This document shows, in pieces, positions 11,242 to 26,957 of a stretch of 64,000 bases of DNA; within the stretch, counting starts at the first letter, position 1; the number at the start of each line of letters is the position of its first letter. The notes below the pieces were generated by a model. That model saw only the letters and a list, made by a program, of their open reading frames with translations, was not told the origin of the DNA and did no database searches. This stretch comes from Coprinus comatus (taxonomy: Eukaryota; Basidiomycota; Agaricomycetes; Agaricales; Agaricaceae). Made by a program: the position numbers and the translations under genes. The stretch is taken from positions 18,378 through 82,377 of the forward strand of contig JAWPGT010000092.1 of NCBI GenBank assembly GCA_034638255.1. Direction: 5' to 3'.

Positions 11242-12077
11242 GAACTACAAGCCGCGTTCCGTGATCGCAATTCACCGTACCACATACCTGACGGTGGTCA
11301 AGGCCCGGAAGCCCCAGATTCACCTGCACATACCTATGGATTCAACCATGCCGCGCTCGACCCGTTAGCTGGAGCCCGCGAAAAGCTCCTTGAACAAGGC
11401 TTTGACCCCCTATCTTTTTGGGAGCAGAGGATAGTGTGGGGTGATCACGACTCATTTCAGTAAGTTATCTACACTTCGTTCAGCACTACATATTGATTAA
11501 CCTACTCACAGACATGTCAACAATGTTCGATATGGTGTGTAGTTATTCTGGACTTCTCTTATACCAAGGCTAATCTTTATAATAGTGCGGTTCTTCGAGT
11601 CGGTACGTTGTCCCATAAACTTTCACTATTCCATTCAAGACTAAGCGACGCGGAAGGCACGTATCAGATGGATGACCACCTTTGGCCACGAGCTCGGTGG
11701 TCCCGAGAAAGCGGAAGCTATGATTAGAGGACAAGGAATTTCTCTCATTCTTAAATCAATCGATGTTCAATTTCGAAGGCCCGTAACATACCCTGATTCA
11801 GTATGTTCTTGTTTTTCCCCTCAAACAACTTCTAATTCCTCTTTTTTTCAAAAATACTTAGCTTCTAATTGGATATAAACCAATCCCGCCTGCTGCGGAA
11901 TCTAAAGACCCTGCGACGTTTGAAGTTCGCGCTTCGGCGTATTCTATTGCTCAAAAGGTGTTCGTGGCTCATTCCAAGGAGCAATTGGTGTGGTATGACT
12001 ACGACCAATTAAAAAAGAGTGATCCCGGCGCGGAAGTACGGAATGTTGTATTCAAGAGGGCGAGCCAAGGTAGTTGA
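11242..12077 (+). CDS. Hotdog-fold thioesterase (4HBT-like), 5' end incomplete
   Basis: Exons: 11242-11459, 11512-11534 (23 nt), 11586-11602 (17 nt), 11658-11800, 11862-12077. Frame holds through all joins to TGA at 12075-12077. The product has DPLSFWEQRIVWGDHDSFQ, then HVNNVRYVRFFESARIRWM, the Asp/His/Asn pattern of fungal 4-hydroxybenzoyl-CoA-thioesterase-like proteins. It continues through a conserved beta region (DVQFRRPVTYPDS) to AYSIAQKVFVAHSKEQLVWYDY. It probably hydrolyses acyl-CoA esters; the substrate is unknown. Related fungal proteins often carry a mitochondrial presequence, but the first exon is not resolved here. The two micro-exons split the most conserved motif and would be missed by most gene finders. 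Confidence 0.8.
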
Positions 12078-13616
12078 TTATCTAAAAATCAATATATTCT
12101 AGATGTGACGATCTACAATTATATATATTATCTTCGGAGCCCGAGTCGAGCGCTACTTGGCTCCAACGGGGAGGTTGCTTCAGGAGATCGCGACCCGTTC
12201 CTCCTTTAATCAATATCGAGCCTTGCGCATAGTGGAAATGTTGCACCGTTTCATGTCGTATAGAGTATTAATCGGTTGAAGTTGAAGCGGCACTCTTTTC
12301 TCCAAACAAGTTCTCCTCTTCCGAAGAGATGGTAGTACTGTTGCGACAACTCCACTTATGTCAATTCTATTTTGCTATCTTTCCTTTTACCGTTACTTGG
12401 AAACGGAATAAACTATACTAATCAAAGAGTAAGTGTTGTTGTAACTTATTTTTGCCGTGCTCCTCCTTTCGATCACTTCGATGATGTCGCTCGTGCTCAC
12501 TAGTATGTAACGAAAACCTTCGGAAAATGCAAATCTCCTTCATAATGATATTTGCCAAGCATTGATGCGGTTCAGTGTATTCAATAACCATCGGCCCTGC
12601 TATGGGTGCGTAATCGCTGTAAAAAAGTAAGTAGTTAAGTTGGTTTTACTCGTTTGGAGGCTCCACAGTGGTTAGTGAGCTATACTTTGTACCACATGGA
12701 GCTCCGTACGGACATAAAGCGGATAGTTAAGGAAAGGTGTGTGGTTGCTTCAATAGCGTAGAAGGCTTACTTGCAAAAAGAGGGCTACTTTTACTTTATC
12801 TATGAGACAAAAAGGAGCACCGGAGCTTTGATGGCGATTTGCGGACACGAACATGATCCTGAATCAGTTGTGGATCCAACATGATACTGAAATCGAACCC
12901 AATTTCTGATTCGAATTATTATCTTTTCTCACTAAACGAAGAGAACGCGTTGAGAACGCGTGCTTTCTGGGTATTCTACCTCAACTTACCGTATATCCTG
13001 AGAGTCAACCTACTCCCAAGGGCTCCTAAGGGCCAATAGCCATTGCCAAGCCAAGACTTGAAGGAATCAATGCTGCTAATTTCAGATATCATCAATAGAT
13101 ATTTTTAGAACGCGTAAATTTTGATTCCAACCCTATACGCTCATCTCACACTTTGTTTTAAACCGTCCGGGACTCAGTTACTCCAGCATCTGAGAACTTT
13201 CGATTCCGACCGAAGAGTTCAAGAGATGATATCACCGAACTGACCGCGGTTTCACATCCCAAATTTAGCTAGACCAGTCAGCCGCGAGTTTTTTCAAATT
13301 ATTCAAGATTTTTTTGCAAGTGGGAATTTAACTTCAAAGGGGTGCAAATGTAGCACATATATTCTCCTATATGCAAGACTGTGACTGCTGGAGTGCTATC
13401 TGACATTGGCTGTGAATAATTGAAGCAAGCAAGTGCCTCGCTACGCTACCGAAAAGCAGCTAGAAGTGATGATGGGCTGACATGAACGGGCGTAGGGTCG
13501 GTATTGAAAGTGCATCGAAGATCTGATTCAGTTGGTCTCCTTTTTAATTCTGACCAGTTTCTGTCATACATTAATTGCCTCCCATTTCCCATCCTCCCTT
13601 CAGCAGCTCCCCTGCT
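12078..13616. other. Intergenic 1.5 kb, no gene seen
   Basis: I see no ORF with coding character, no repeat with clear ends and no RNA gene. The last 300 nt probably contain the promoter and 5' UTR of the large synthetase gene. Confidence 0.5.
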
Positions 13617-16600
13617 ATGGATGTTCCTCTCTCCTGCCTACGTTCTCCAGCGCTTCCCAATAATGTTGCACTCGGTCAAGCCATCTCTGAACGACTGGCA
13701 AGCTCAACGCATATAACCTCCTTGTTGGACTGTCTCTGTAGGACCTCAAGGCCCGCCATCTTCTCTCCAGACAGCCAACGAGCTCTCACACATGAAGCTC
13801 TCTGGTCATTTATCTCGTCTTTCTCATTACCTCATTCTCCCTCTCGACCTCGCTTGGGCCCCAACGACCGCGTACTCGTCGTGTTGCCCAATGGTCCTGT
13901 TAACGCGGTTGCCATTCTTGCTACTGCAAGTTATCACACATGCGCTCCAATCAATGCTTCTTGTACACCAACCGAACTTCGAGATGACGCGAAAAAGTTG
14001 GGCGCCAGGGTCATCATCGCTTCGAGGGATTCAGTTGAGCGTTTAGGATTAGGAGAACTTCAGGAAGAGTTGGATTGTGATATTGTGTTGGTCGATTCTC
14101 TCAACGATGAACCAGCTGGTATCTTCACAATGACGTGTTTGAACAACGAATCAATTATCTCCGCAAGCCCATCTAACCTTCACGGGTTGGATGATCAATC
14201 ACTAATTCTGCAAACATCTGGGACCAGTGGGAAGAAGAAGGTTGTTCCATATACACTGCGAGCTTTAGTTATTGGAGCTTGGGCTGTGGTGCATTCATGG
14301 GGGCTAACAGAATGCGATGTCAATCGTAAGTCCGCTTTCTATTGACATGGTTGTCAGCCTGACCTTGTGTTCTTAAAACTTCAGTCAATATGATGCCACT
14401 GTTCCATGTCGGAGGCTTCGTCAGAAGTCTCTGCGCTCCAATACTCTCGGGAGGCAGTGCAATTATGTGCACAGGATTTGATCCCATTGTTTTCTGGAAT
14501 CTTGCTGTTCAACTGCGAACGACATGGTACGCTACTGTTAAGCTTCGTTGGTCTATATGCTACTGATTCTTACTTAACCTAACTAGGTATTATGGTGCAC
14601 CTACTATCCACCATGCCATTCTATCCGCAAAACCGAGTTCTATTGATGTAAAAAATGATTTGCATATTCGGATGGTCTGTAACGCAGCAGGTGGACTTTT
14701 GCCTTCATTAGCTGTGGAGATGAAAGAGACTTTCGGAAACGCTGTTATCCTCCCGTCATACGGCATGACAGAGTGCGTCATATTCATCTTAGCTTTAAAT
14801 AACGCTAACGATGGACTTAATGCGCTGTTTTGTCCTCTTCCCCACACACAGATGTATGCCTATAGCTTCTCCGCCACAGAACTACACTCTTAACCGACCT
14901 GGTTGTTCGGGGATCCCTTGTGGTCCAGAAGTCACTATAAGGGTTCCATCCAACTTGGAGCAAGAAGCACAAATAGGTCATACTGGCGCTGTTGCTGTTC
15001 GAGGATTTCCTACCTTTTCGGGATACGAAGTTTCACCAGATAGAAATGTTCCATTAGATACGAGTTGTTTTACTAGCCAAGGATGGTTCGATACAGGTGA
15101 TATGGGTTATGTAGATGATGATGGGTATGTTGCTCTACTTTTTATATTTAAGAGGTTTAGAATCGTGCTCATTTCGGGATTGTTTATATATAGGTATATC
15201 TACATAACGGGACGATCGAAAGAGATCATTAATAAGGGTGGGGAAGTGATATCTCCATTCGAGATTGAGGAGGCAATCGCCATTGCCGCTAAGGATCGTG
15301 TGACTGTCAGTCCTTTTCAAACGTTTTAACCTTGCTAGTTGACTTATAGTTCATGGTTGGAATATTCTAGGGCGTCCTAGCGTTTGCTGTCGAGCACGAT
15401 GTTTTCCAAGAGGCGATTGGAGTTGTCATAGTTTCCGCAGCCCGTAAGCCGAGAATAGGACTTTCTCAGCTTCAAGATTGCATTCGGTATGTTCATTTTA
15501 AACCATAAAAATATACCTTTAATCATGTTCGTTAGTGATCATCTACACCCTTCAAAATGGCCGACGGTCATTGTTTATATGAATGATGTACCAAAGAACA
15601 AGTGGGTTTAGAAGTTTGCTGACGAATTAGTATTAGTGCTCATGTTTTACAGCACTGGAAAAGCTGTTCGTATCAACCTAGCGAAAAGGCTTAATCTTCC
15701 AAAGTTTTCAGATGGCTTACCAGCACATCAACGTCACTTCGAAGCTATTTGTCTCTCCTCAGAAGGCGGCGTTCAGAAACCTATACCCTGTTCTCCCGTT
15801 ACGCCCACTACAAAACCTTTGGAAGCGCTATTAGAGCGCAGACAAGATATTAAGGACTATGCTTTTAATCATTCCTCGGACGGGTCTCCGGAGCTCTATC
15901 TTAGTACCGAACCAAATTGTCCTCTGGATTCGGAAGCTGTCAAATCCATCCTCAGCGCCGAAATTGACGGATATCTCATTCCTGAAGTTGTTTATGTTCT
16001 TGATGGTTTCTTGGGACGCCTTAAATCTGGAGAAGTTGACTTTGCCGATGCCAGAATGAACTCTGCACAAAGCAAAGCTGCTGTAATGTCTCGGACAGAA
16101 CTTCAAATACGTGATCTCGTTGCTCAGCTTCTTTCGATGGAGTCCAGTAATATATCTTCACAATCGGATTTTTTCTTGTTGGGAGGGAACTCGTTACTAC
16201 TTGGGAAACTTGCTTATCAGATTCGCAAGGAAACTGGTTCACAGATTGGAGTTTCGGCACTTTTTACCAATACTACTATTGCCGGAATTGCTTCTCTTGT
16301 GGATTCAAATTCCAGTAAAGCTCCAAGTCCATTAACGTTGTCTCCGGACGAAAAAGACGAGAATAGGCATTCAGCGGCTACTTCTATCACTGCTTTCAGT
16401 ACTTTTGATTACGACTATGATCAGGAGTACGAGAATATGGAAAGGAAGAACGCTCGTGGACAGACTCATCCCTTATGCTTAATAATTCAAGCTATTCCAC
16501 TCATTTTCTTTTACCCTTTAAAGGCTGCTTTAACTTGTGAGTGATTAATTTTATTATTGTTCTTAAGGACGTTTGATGACAATGATTTTGTTATGTATGT

Positions 16601-19598
16601 ATAGGGTCACTCCTTTTATTTATTCTTTCTTATATTGCACAATTTTTGGATGGGGGATTTTGGACCAAGTTGGGCACCTTAATTTCTGCTATTTTGGCAT
16701 CTAGATTTGTCGTCAGAGTCTTGTGTCCCGTATCGGCCATTCTGTTCAAATGGGTTGTTGTTGGAAGGTATAAGCCCGGCACGTATCGATTGTGAGTGAA
16801 TCGCATTGTATTATCTTTGTATCCTCTACTAATTTTTATTATCATGTTAGTTGGTCTGGGTATTATCTGCGGTGCTGGCTCGTGGATCAGTCTCTGAGGT
16901 GCGCTATTGTTTACTTCTTACCTGGTTAAATATATCTCATTCAGTGCATCGTAGATCTGCTGGTAAAGGTGTCTTCGCCGTCCACCCCTCTCTCTCTCTA
17001 TTTTATTATCGTCTTCTGGGAGCCAATATCGGCAAGAATGTTGTCATTGACCCAGGAGCCAAACTCGGGGAATACGATCTAATTACCCTCAATGATGGTT
17101 GTCGAATCGACAAATCGCATATAAGAGGTTTCTGTGTCGAAAGGGATGGATACTTTCGTTTGGACAATATTGTGATTGGACGATGTGCTGTGATCAATAC
17201 GTATACGACAATTGCTCCTGGTGCGGTTATTCCTGATAGTGCTGTTTATGGTCCACATTCTTCCTCCAATGAACCACCTTCGCCAAAATCTTATGCCGCG
17301 TATAATCGAACGTTATTCCCTGAACCTCATCTTGCGCTTCAAATGTTCGTCGCTTGGCCAATTATCGCCTTTGTTATTTGCTTGTCATGTAAGTAACATG
17401 TGTTCTCGTGGTTTTTTAAAAGTGAAACTGACTTTACTTAGATGTTCCATGGATTATATGCATCTGGTTGATGATTACTGAAGTTCAAATTAGCACACAA
17501 GGTTTGAACGCATTAGGAGCTGTTGTTTATTGGTTTGCGGATCCTCAACGAGTGGCATATCATGCTTTATCTCGAATTGTTAGGGCACTGTTTGCACCGA
17601 TACTTCGAATGATGCTTGGGATCGCGGTTAAAAGGATTATGGGGCTCAATAAGGAATGTTCTTCTGAAGTGTTTACTCAAGGAATGCTTTTGAGAAGGTA
17701 TATTAATACGACATTGATATCTGGAGAAACTTTTCATAAGGCGTTTTCGATCCTTGGGATTCATTATGAGATTGTTTCTGTGAGTTGTCCTTTTTTATAT
17801 AAACCTTACCCCCTTGCTTTTGAAATGACTTGGAACACTAAACGTTGTGTAGATTGCATATAGAGCTATGGGCGCGAAGATTGGTAAAAGGATTTATTGG
17901 CCTGGTTCAGGAATTTATTGTCCCGATCCGGAACTTTTGGAAATTGGAGATGATGTTGTGTTTGGATCGCGTTCGGAGATATTTACTAGTGACCGTGTTG
18001 GATTTAAACAAGTCACTATTGGTGCTGGATGTGAGTTTGTTCTTTCTTTTTTAGTATTTTGTATATTCATTGCTAATGTTTTTTCGTGTGTTACGAATAG
18101 CGATGATTGCTGATCGTGTCGTTCTACTTCCTGGTTGTACCGTTGGAAGACGAACTGTTATGGGATCTGGTGCTCTTGGAAAACGTGATACCTTGTATGA
18201 AGATGGTTCGACATGGATGGGTTGTGGTGAGTTTTAAAATTGCGCATATCAGCGACAGTGCTGAAATAAATATTCAGAAAATGGGGATTCGATCTGCTTT
18301 GGAAAAAATGAGAAGGAGCTAGATGATAAAGATACCACTACACCTTTCGGACGAGCCTTTTATCAAGGAAAAGCAGATTATTGGGTTTATCCTTATTTCT
18401 TGGTCCTTTTCAGCAATATCATCATCACGGCTATTTCCTCCGCCTATTGGTCTATTAGTGCAGTTACTGCTGCACAGATCATACGTCACATCCACATCCA
18501 ACTTAATTCCTTTAGTATCTTCAAACCGACTTGGTATCGGCTTGTGGTCCTCTATGGTTTCATCGCTTTATGCTTTATAGTCGTATTGAACATCCAAGCA
18601 CTCATTGCATTGTTATGGACTATCATCGTGAAGTGGTTGCTTATTGGGGAAAGAAAGGAAGGAAGATTTGAATGGGATAAGTCGAGTTATTGTCAGCGGT
18701 GGCAATTGCATTTATCCTTGTCGAGGGTGTTGTATAAAGGTTATGGTACTGGTGGTATACTTGGTCATCTTAATGGCTCGGTTTATATTATCTGGTATTT
18801 CAGAGCTTTGGGTGCTACCTTTGGGAAGAATTGTGCGTTGTTTGCTGGTGGTATCAGTGGTCTTTTGACGGAACCTGATCTAGTAGAGGTATGGTATTTG
18901 ATTATTCACTTTCTGTTTTCTAAGCTAATGATTCTTGTTTCTCCAGATGGGCGATAACGTTAGTTTGGACGATTGTTCCGTTGTTGCACATATCAATTCT
19001 CGTGGAATCTTTGCATTGAACAAACTCAAAATTGGAAGTGGATGTGCATTACGATCTGGTTCAAGATTATTATCTGGTGCTTCAATGGAAGATAGTAGTA
19101 TGCTTTGTGAACATACACTTTTGGTTTCTGGTGATATTGCTGAATCGGGTCGTTGTTATGTTGGTTGGCCTGCTAGAGTGTTGGATAAGGATGGAGTGCA
19201 TGATTATTCTGGGATTACTGGTGGTTCTGGTAACGGTCAACCTCAACTTATTTGTCCGGTTTGTAAACAGTTCCCGCAACATGGTGTTGTGGCTGTTTGT
19301 GGGCATTTGTTTTGTGATAGGTGTGTTTTTTTTACTTGACTTTCCCTCTCCCTCTCTCCCTCCCCCTTCATCCTTGTGGTCACGGCCCCTCCTCCCCCCT
19401 CCCCCACATACTCCCCCCCACCCGCTCGCTCGATATTGTTTGTGAAGATTAGTACTAACTCTTCTTTGTTTTTACAGTTGTATCCATCGTGTTCTTAAGA
19501 ATAAGAGACGTTGTCCTATTTGCCGTATACCATCCTCACCAACCCAACTTCGCCAAGTCCGTCCGTCATTTGCGATCAGCGATAGTGAAGGTCACTAG
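13617..19598 (+). CDS. NRPS-like synthetase (A-T-three beta-helix domains) with C-terminal RING finger, 1634 aa
   Basis: Seventeen exons: 13617-14325, 14385-14526, 14587-14772, 14852-15124, 15194-15305, 15371-15486, 15536-15601, 15653-16536, 16605-16791, 16851-16898, 16955-17388, 17442-17779, 17853-18030, 18101-18226, 18278-18888, 18947-19320, 19478-19598; total 4905 nt, all phases agree. Residues about 20-560 are an ANL adenylation domain (TSGTSGKKK, YGMTEC, GWFDTGDMG, catalytic Lys near 538 in NNTGKAVRI). Residues 685-760 are a carrier domain with GGNS (Ser near 715). Three hexapeptide beta-helix blocks (about 908-1030, 1166-1266, 1425-1560) alternate with hydrophobic spans near 811-890, 1040-1070, 1295-1385. 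This layout is that of epsilon-poly-lysine synthetases and fungal homologues. The end, 1572-1610, is a perfect C3HC4 RING (C-x2-C-x11-C-x-H-x2-C-x2-C-x10-C-x2-C). The substrate is unknown. The ATG at 13617 is the first in frame. Confidence 0.9.
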
Positions 19599-20422
19599 AA
19601 ATGGCTTGTTTGGTTTCAATTTCTTTTTTCTCTCTCTATATTTATAATATCCAACCCCCCTTTTCTTGCTTTCCCTTTTTCTTTTCTTTCTTTCATGTCT
19701 ATCTCACCTTCCCTTTTTTTTCTCTCCTTTTTCTTTTCTTCCCAACTCGATCATATCAAATGGACATACGTATACCGGTCTCCTATATACATAGACCAAA
19801 TTGTATTATTCCCCATCCCAATACTCTCTACACATCTACCTTAGTCTGTCTCCCTAGTCCAAACTCCTATTTTTTTTTCTTCTTCTTCTCCCACTCTCAT
19901 AAATTACTATAAAAGCATTTCCTCCATTCCTATAGATAGTGATATTTGCAAAAGAAAAAAAAATCGTCATCGTTATGTTTATGTTTTTCTTTATTTAATT
20001 TCCTACTTCATCACCCTTTTTGATATATTTGATTGTTCGAACGTTCAATTATGATGTTTTATGATTTTTTTTTTCATGTACTTTGTATTGTATCATCATC
20101 CCACAAACTAGAATACTATATAGAAATAACATGACCTTTGAACACGAGTTGAAATGGAAATTACATATATAGAAAGAAAATATTTCCTGTACTTCAAGTT
20201 GAGTTGAACACCGTACTGAATACTGAGTGCCTCGGAAGGAATACTGCGTAAGTTGTAGTAATAGACTGTAACCCTAATTAAATCACGTACGTTTGAACGT
20301 TTGCCGTATCTTGTCTAGAAGCTCAGTCAAATAAGAAATTCGATATGGTATGATATGTATAAAAAAATGAATTTGCGTAAGGCAAAATAAAAAGTAGGAG
20401 TAAACGAGTCTGTTGCAAGTGT

Positions 20423-20471
<49 letters not shown>

Positions 20472-20641
20472 TGTATGTGTACGTTGGTGTATATATGAAG
20501 GAAGGGTTCAAAGGAATCCAGGATAAGAATCGAAGATCGAATACGGAAGGGAAAGAAGAAGAAAGGGAAAGGAGTGTAAGGGTAGGGGTAGGGGTAAGGG
20601 TAAAAGTAGGAGTAAAACGGGTAGTTAAATGGAATATATAT
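19599..20641. other. Convergent intergenic region with microsatellite and telomere-like run
   Basis: Lies between the converging 3' ends of the synthetase (+) and DGAT2 (-). It has pyrimidine-rich sequence after 19600, an (AG) run of about 42 nt at 20425-20466, and a short GGGTAGGGGTA/GGGTAA run at 20579-20605. No gene seen. Confidence 0.55.
20425..20466. repeat. (AG)n microsatellite
   Basis: About 42 nt of uninterrupted AG dinucleotides in the intergenic region downstream of DGAT2. Confidence 0.95.
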
Positions 20642-22818
20642 CTAATCTATGATATTTAGTTCTCTAAGACGAGCCTTTGCGAATTCGTCTTTGTATCTGT
20701 GCCATATCCTATTTCATTGTTATTTAATTAGATATAAGCTGTCATAATTATGGAAGGGAGAAGAAAAAGAAACGTGCCTCGTAAGTTCATCGATATATTG
20801 TTCTTGAACTTTACGAACTTCTTCTAGTGTAGGTTTATCGCGTTGTATTACATGTATTGGTTTCCCAACTAGAATAATAATAATAAGAGCATCAGCATCT
20901 AGATGAAGAATTATAAATGTGGGTGTTAGGTACTTACTGACAACAACAATTCGTCTTCTATAAGGTAAAAGACCCAGGTTATCTAAATATATGTTTAGAA
21001 TACCACCCATTCAATCTCTTTTTTCTTCTTTTTTTTTGTGATAGAAGGAAACAAAAACAAAAAACTCACAATTCAAAAGTCCACGACCATGAAATAAAGG
21101 AAGTGTAAATCCGAAAACAGATTGAAAATGTTTTTGAAGCGCATACACCGTTGTTCCTTTTTCATTCGGCATTTGTTCATAGATCTAAGAAGTGTATATT
21201 ATTGAACGAATGAATGGTTATTTCATTAGAGGTATACGTACGTCATTCTCTCCGAATGAAAATACAGGCACTAAATCCGCTCTAAAAGAGGGAGGGAAAA
21301 AAAACATGAGTCATTCATTCATAACTATGGAGGTATAAATGTTAACTTACCCATGTTGAATCGCAAGTTTAATAAAACCCAACCTACAAAGAAAAATCAA
21401 TCAACACTTCATATCAAATCATAACCCCAATCACCACCCCCCAAAACACATTCCTTTCAAACAAAAAAACTCACCTCTTCCTCAACGTCAAATCCGCAGT
21501 CCCAGGATGAGCACTCAAACTTTCCGCAGCACCACCAACAACAATCGTAATACTCTCTCCAGGTCCAGCTTTCAAAATATTTGAACAAGATTCCCTACTA
21601 ACACTACAAATCCCCAAAGCCAATAAAATATCACGATAGAATGGAACTTTGAAATTGGATGCTAATGTTAAAAGGTGTGGTTTTATTCCTGGGAATGATA
21701 ATGAAAAGTTTGTTGCTTCGGTTCCAAATGTTACTAGTGCTCCCCTGTTGTTGTTGTTTTTTTGTTGTTGTTTTGTTTAGGAAGTTGTGATGGGAAATTA
21801 GGGATAGGTGGAAGATCATTTTTGTTTATTCGTTTGTTCATTTGATATTCGAGGATAGGTCGAGAATAAGGGAATAAGAAAGAAAAAACCATATAGCATC
21901 GCGTTAGATTCAAAGGTCCATCATAAACAATCCATAGAAAATCAAAAAATGCACATACATTCCAATAATCCCTAAAAGAACACACACACATAAGTAAAAA
22001 ATCAAACAATAACGGAATAAGAAGAAATAAACTCACCATGAGGATGATATCCAAACACATAAGGTCTATCCGGAGTCAAATCTGCTTCCTACAACAACAA
22101 AGTGAAAAAGAAAAAACAATGCTATATTACCGATTCCAAAAGTCCCCAAATAAAAACACTCACTTTAAGAAACCTAAAACCAAAACCATCCAATACCAAT
22201 ATCCAAGTGTCCACATCCACATTAACATTAACATCAAAATTTTTCAGCATTACTTCCTCCAGAAATGAAACAAAAAAAAAAAAAAGCAAAACAACGTACG
22301 AAACAGGATAATACCCAGCAAAATACCTCCAAAACACAATCTTCCTAACCCATTCACTCGATCTCCCTCCTCTTTCCGGTGCTTTATCCACATAATGTAT
22401 CCAAAACATATAAACCACCAAGAAAGGCCACAGAAATGGGAAAGAGCTAATATTTGAATCAGTATATGTGTGTGAATTAGTTGGTATATTACAATTATAG
22501 TAATAAATAGGGGAAGATACGTACCATAGTAGAAAGAAAGTGCAACAAGTGATAGCAATCATAATAGACCATGTTGCTACAGCTAGAGTCTGTAATCTTC
22601 TTTTCCTCGGTATCTTCGCGGGTACAAAGCTAACAAGGCAACAAGTAAGCTTTCAACCGGTATGTTCATTACATCACCCAGATTCCAGAAGTTACGCACT
22701 CAATACCTGTGTTCAACGATGGAGTCTGTGCGAGGCTCGAGAGGCGCTCTTTGAGTGTAGCCATGGACAGTTTGTGAGAACCCCTCGAGAGCATTGTACG
22801 GAGGTTGGAATCCGTCAT
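20642..22818 (-). CDS. DGA1: Diacylglycerol O-acyltransferase 2 (DGAT2), 368 aa
   Basis: Makes triacylglycerol from diacylglycerol and acyl-CoA at the ER and lipid droplets. Thirteen exons (minus): 22818-22700, 22629-22525, 22446-22300, 22173-22164 (10 nt), 22088-22037, 21971-21959 (13 nt), 21744-21475, 21383-21351, 21281-21242, 21184-21070, 20982-20938, 20868-20778, 20708-20642; total 1107 nt in frame. Two hydrophobic spans near residues 50-85 form the hairpin anchor. The active-site YHPHG lies near residues 141-145, formed across the 13-nt exon. It is followed by FPGIKP, the GGAAESL block, RKRLGFIKLAI and VPVFSFGEND, all hallmarks of DGAT2. The last intron begins GC instead of GT (20777-20709). 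The length is usual for fungal DGA1. The start ATG at 22818 is the first in frame after upstream stops. Confidence 0.93.
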
Positions 22819-22986
22819 TGATGATGGAGGAAGTTTGATGGAGAACAAGAGGTATTGATGTTTGAGAACACGTGAGATTCTCACATAATCTATTCCTCAA
22901 AAATAGTGACAAGAGACAATGATATATGACCACAGCAATGAAAGAAAAAAACTAAAACTAAAACAACAAAGCCTCCATGATTATAT

Positions 22987-25948
<2,962 letters not shown>

Positions 25949-26049
25949 TGTTCTTGGATGTTGTTGAAAGAGTATAAAGCTCAGTAAGAGGACACGCGTC
26001 CTGATATGCGGGCGATGGCACAACACAGCCAAATATTAATATGATTAAT

Positions 26050-26957
26050 CTACATTTCCTCATCCAACTCCAGCTCTTCTACCGGGTAATCTCCAACCTT
26101 CACCTTGTCAGCACGCACAAACACCCCGTAATTCGGCTGGCATTGGAAATACACCTCGCCTTGTACTCTGCACACAAATCAGTAATTTATCAATTTATCA
26201 CACATACCACTTACGACCCGTTGTTTTTGCCAAACGGCTCGTCATATTCCACGCCAACCCACGGTCCAGAGCTGAACTTGGTGGTGCCTACGAAGCGGAC
26301 AACCCCTCGTTTGCTCAGGCCTGGCTCTGATGATTCAACCTCACACCGAGCTCCAATCGGTATGTCAACAACTACTGGTGACGATGCTTCTTCGCTGTTT
26401 TCTGCAAACCGCCCAACCTTGTTGCGCTTCTTATAAGCCAGTACGCTATCTGTGTGTGCCTTTCAAAACCAGCATAAAACAAGAATAGACACCAATCTAC
26501 CTTGTCGCTTCTCATACTCTTCGGCACTTATCTCAAACTTTTCCACTTGCGACACGTCAGTTAGCTGGCCAGTGAACGACGCTGAGGGGTTAGTGTCTTC
26601 CACCTTTTATAATCGTCTCGATCAGTATTCTATCACAACCCTGAGCAGATGCGATGGATGTTACCTTGAGCACCTGATAATCACGCAAACCATAATATCC
26701 AACTTGTTTAGATCCGTCAGAAAGTTGAGCTAGAACATTATCGCTTCCTTCCCTATCAATCAAAGATATCCGTTGATTCGAGGATGGAATTCCAGTGATC
26801 ACTTCAAGTTTGTCCTTTTATTTTTGAAATTAATATAGATGAAATGATCTTGATGTATTGAAAAAACCTTGAGAGTGTCAATTGTCCAGCTTGGATTAAT
26901 CCGTCGTTCTGAATGAGTGTCTGGTGAAACAACAAAGATGTTGAGCACTCCTGACAT
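26050..26957 (-). CDS. ALP11: Tubulin-folding cofactor B (TBCB/Alp11), 231 aa
   Basis: Helps alpha-tubulin fold and, with TBCE, form heterodimers. Exons (minus): 26957-26868, 26814-26665, 26603-26501, 26449-26215, 26167-26050; total 696 nt in frame. The N-terminal ubiquitin-like domain (residues 1-80) is followed by a coiled linker ([18 protein letters not shown]). A C-terminal CAP-Gly domain has [30 protein letters not shown] and the groove motif [10 protein letters not shown]. The protein ends in an acidic ELELDEEM, like the EEY-type tails bound by CAP-Gly domains. Length and order match fungal TBCB. It is immediately upstream of CDC48 on the same strand. Confidence 0.95.

Noticed and set aside
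20579..20605. Interstitial telomere-like repeat (GGGTAG/GGGTAA)
   Set aside because: Too short and irregular; adjacent purine-rich simple sequence explains it.
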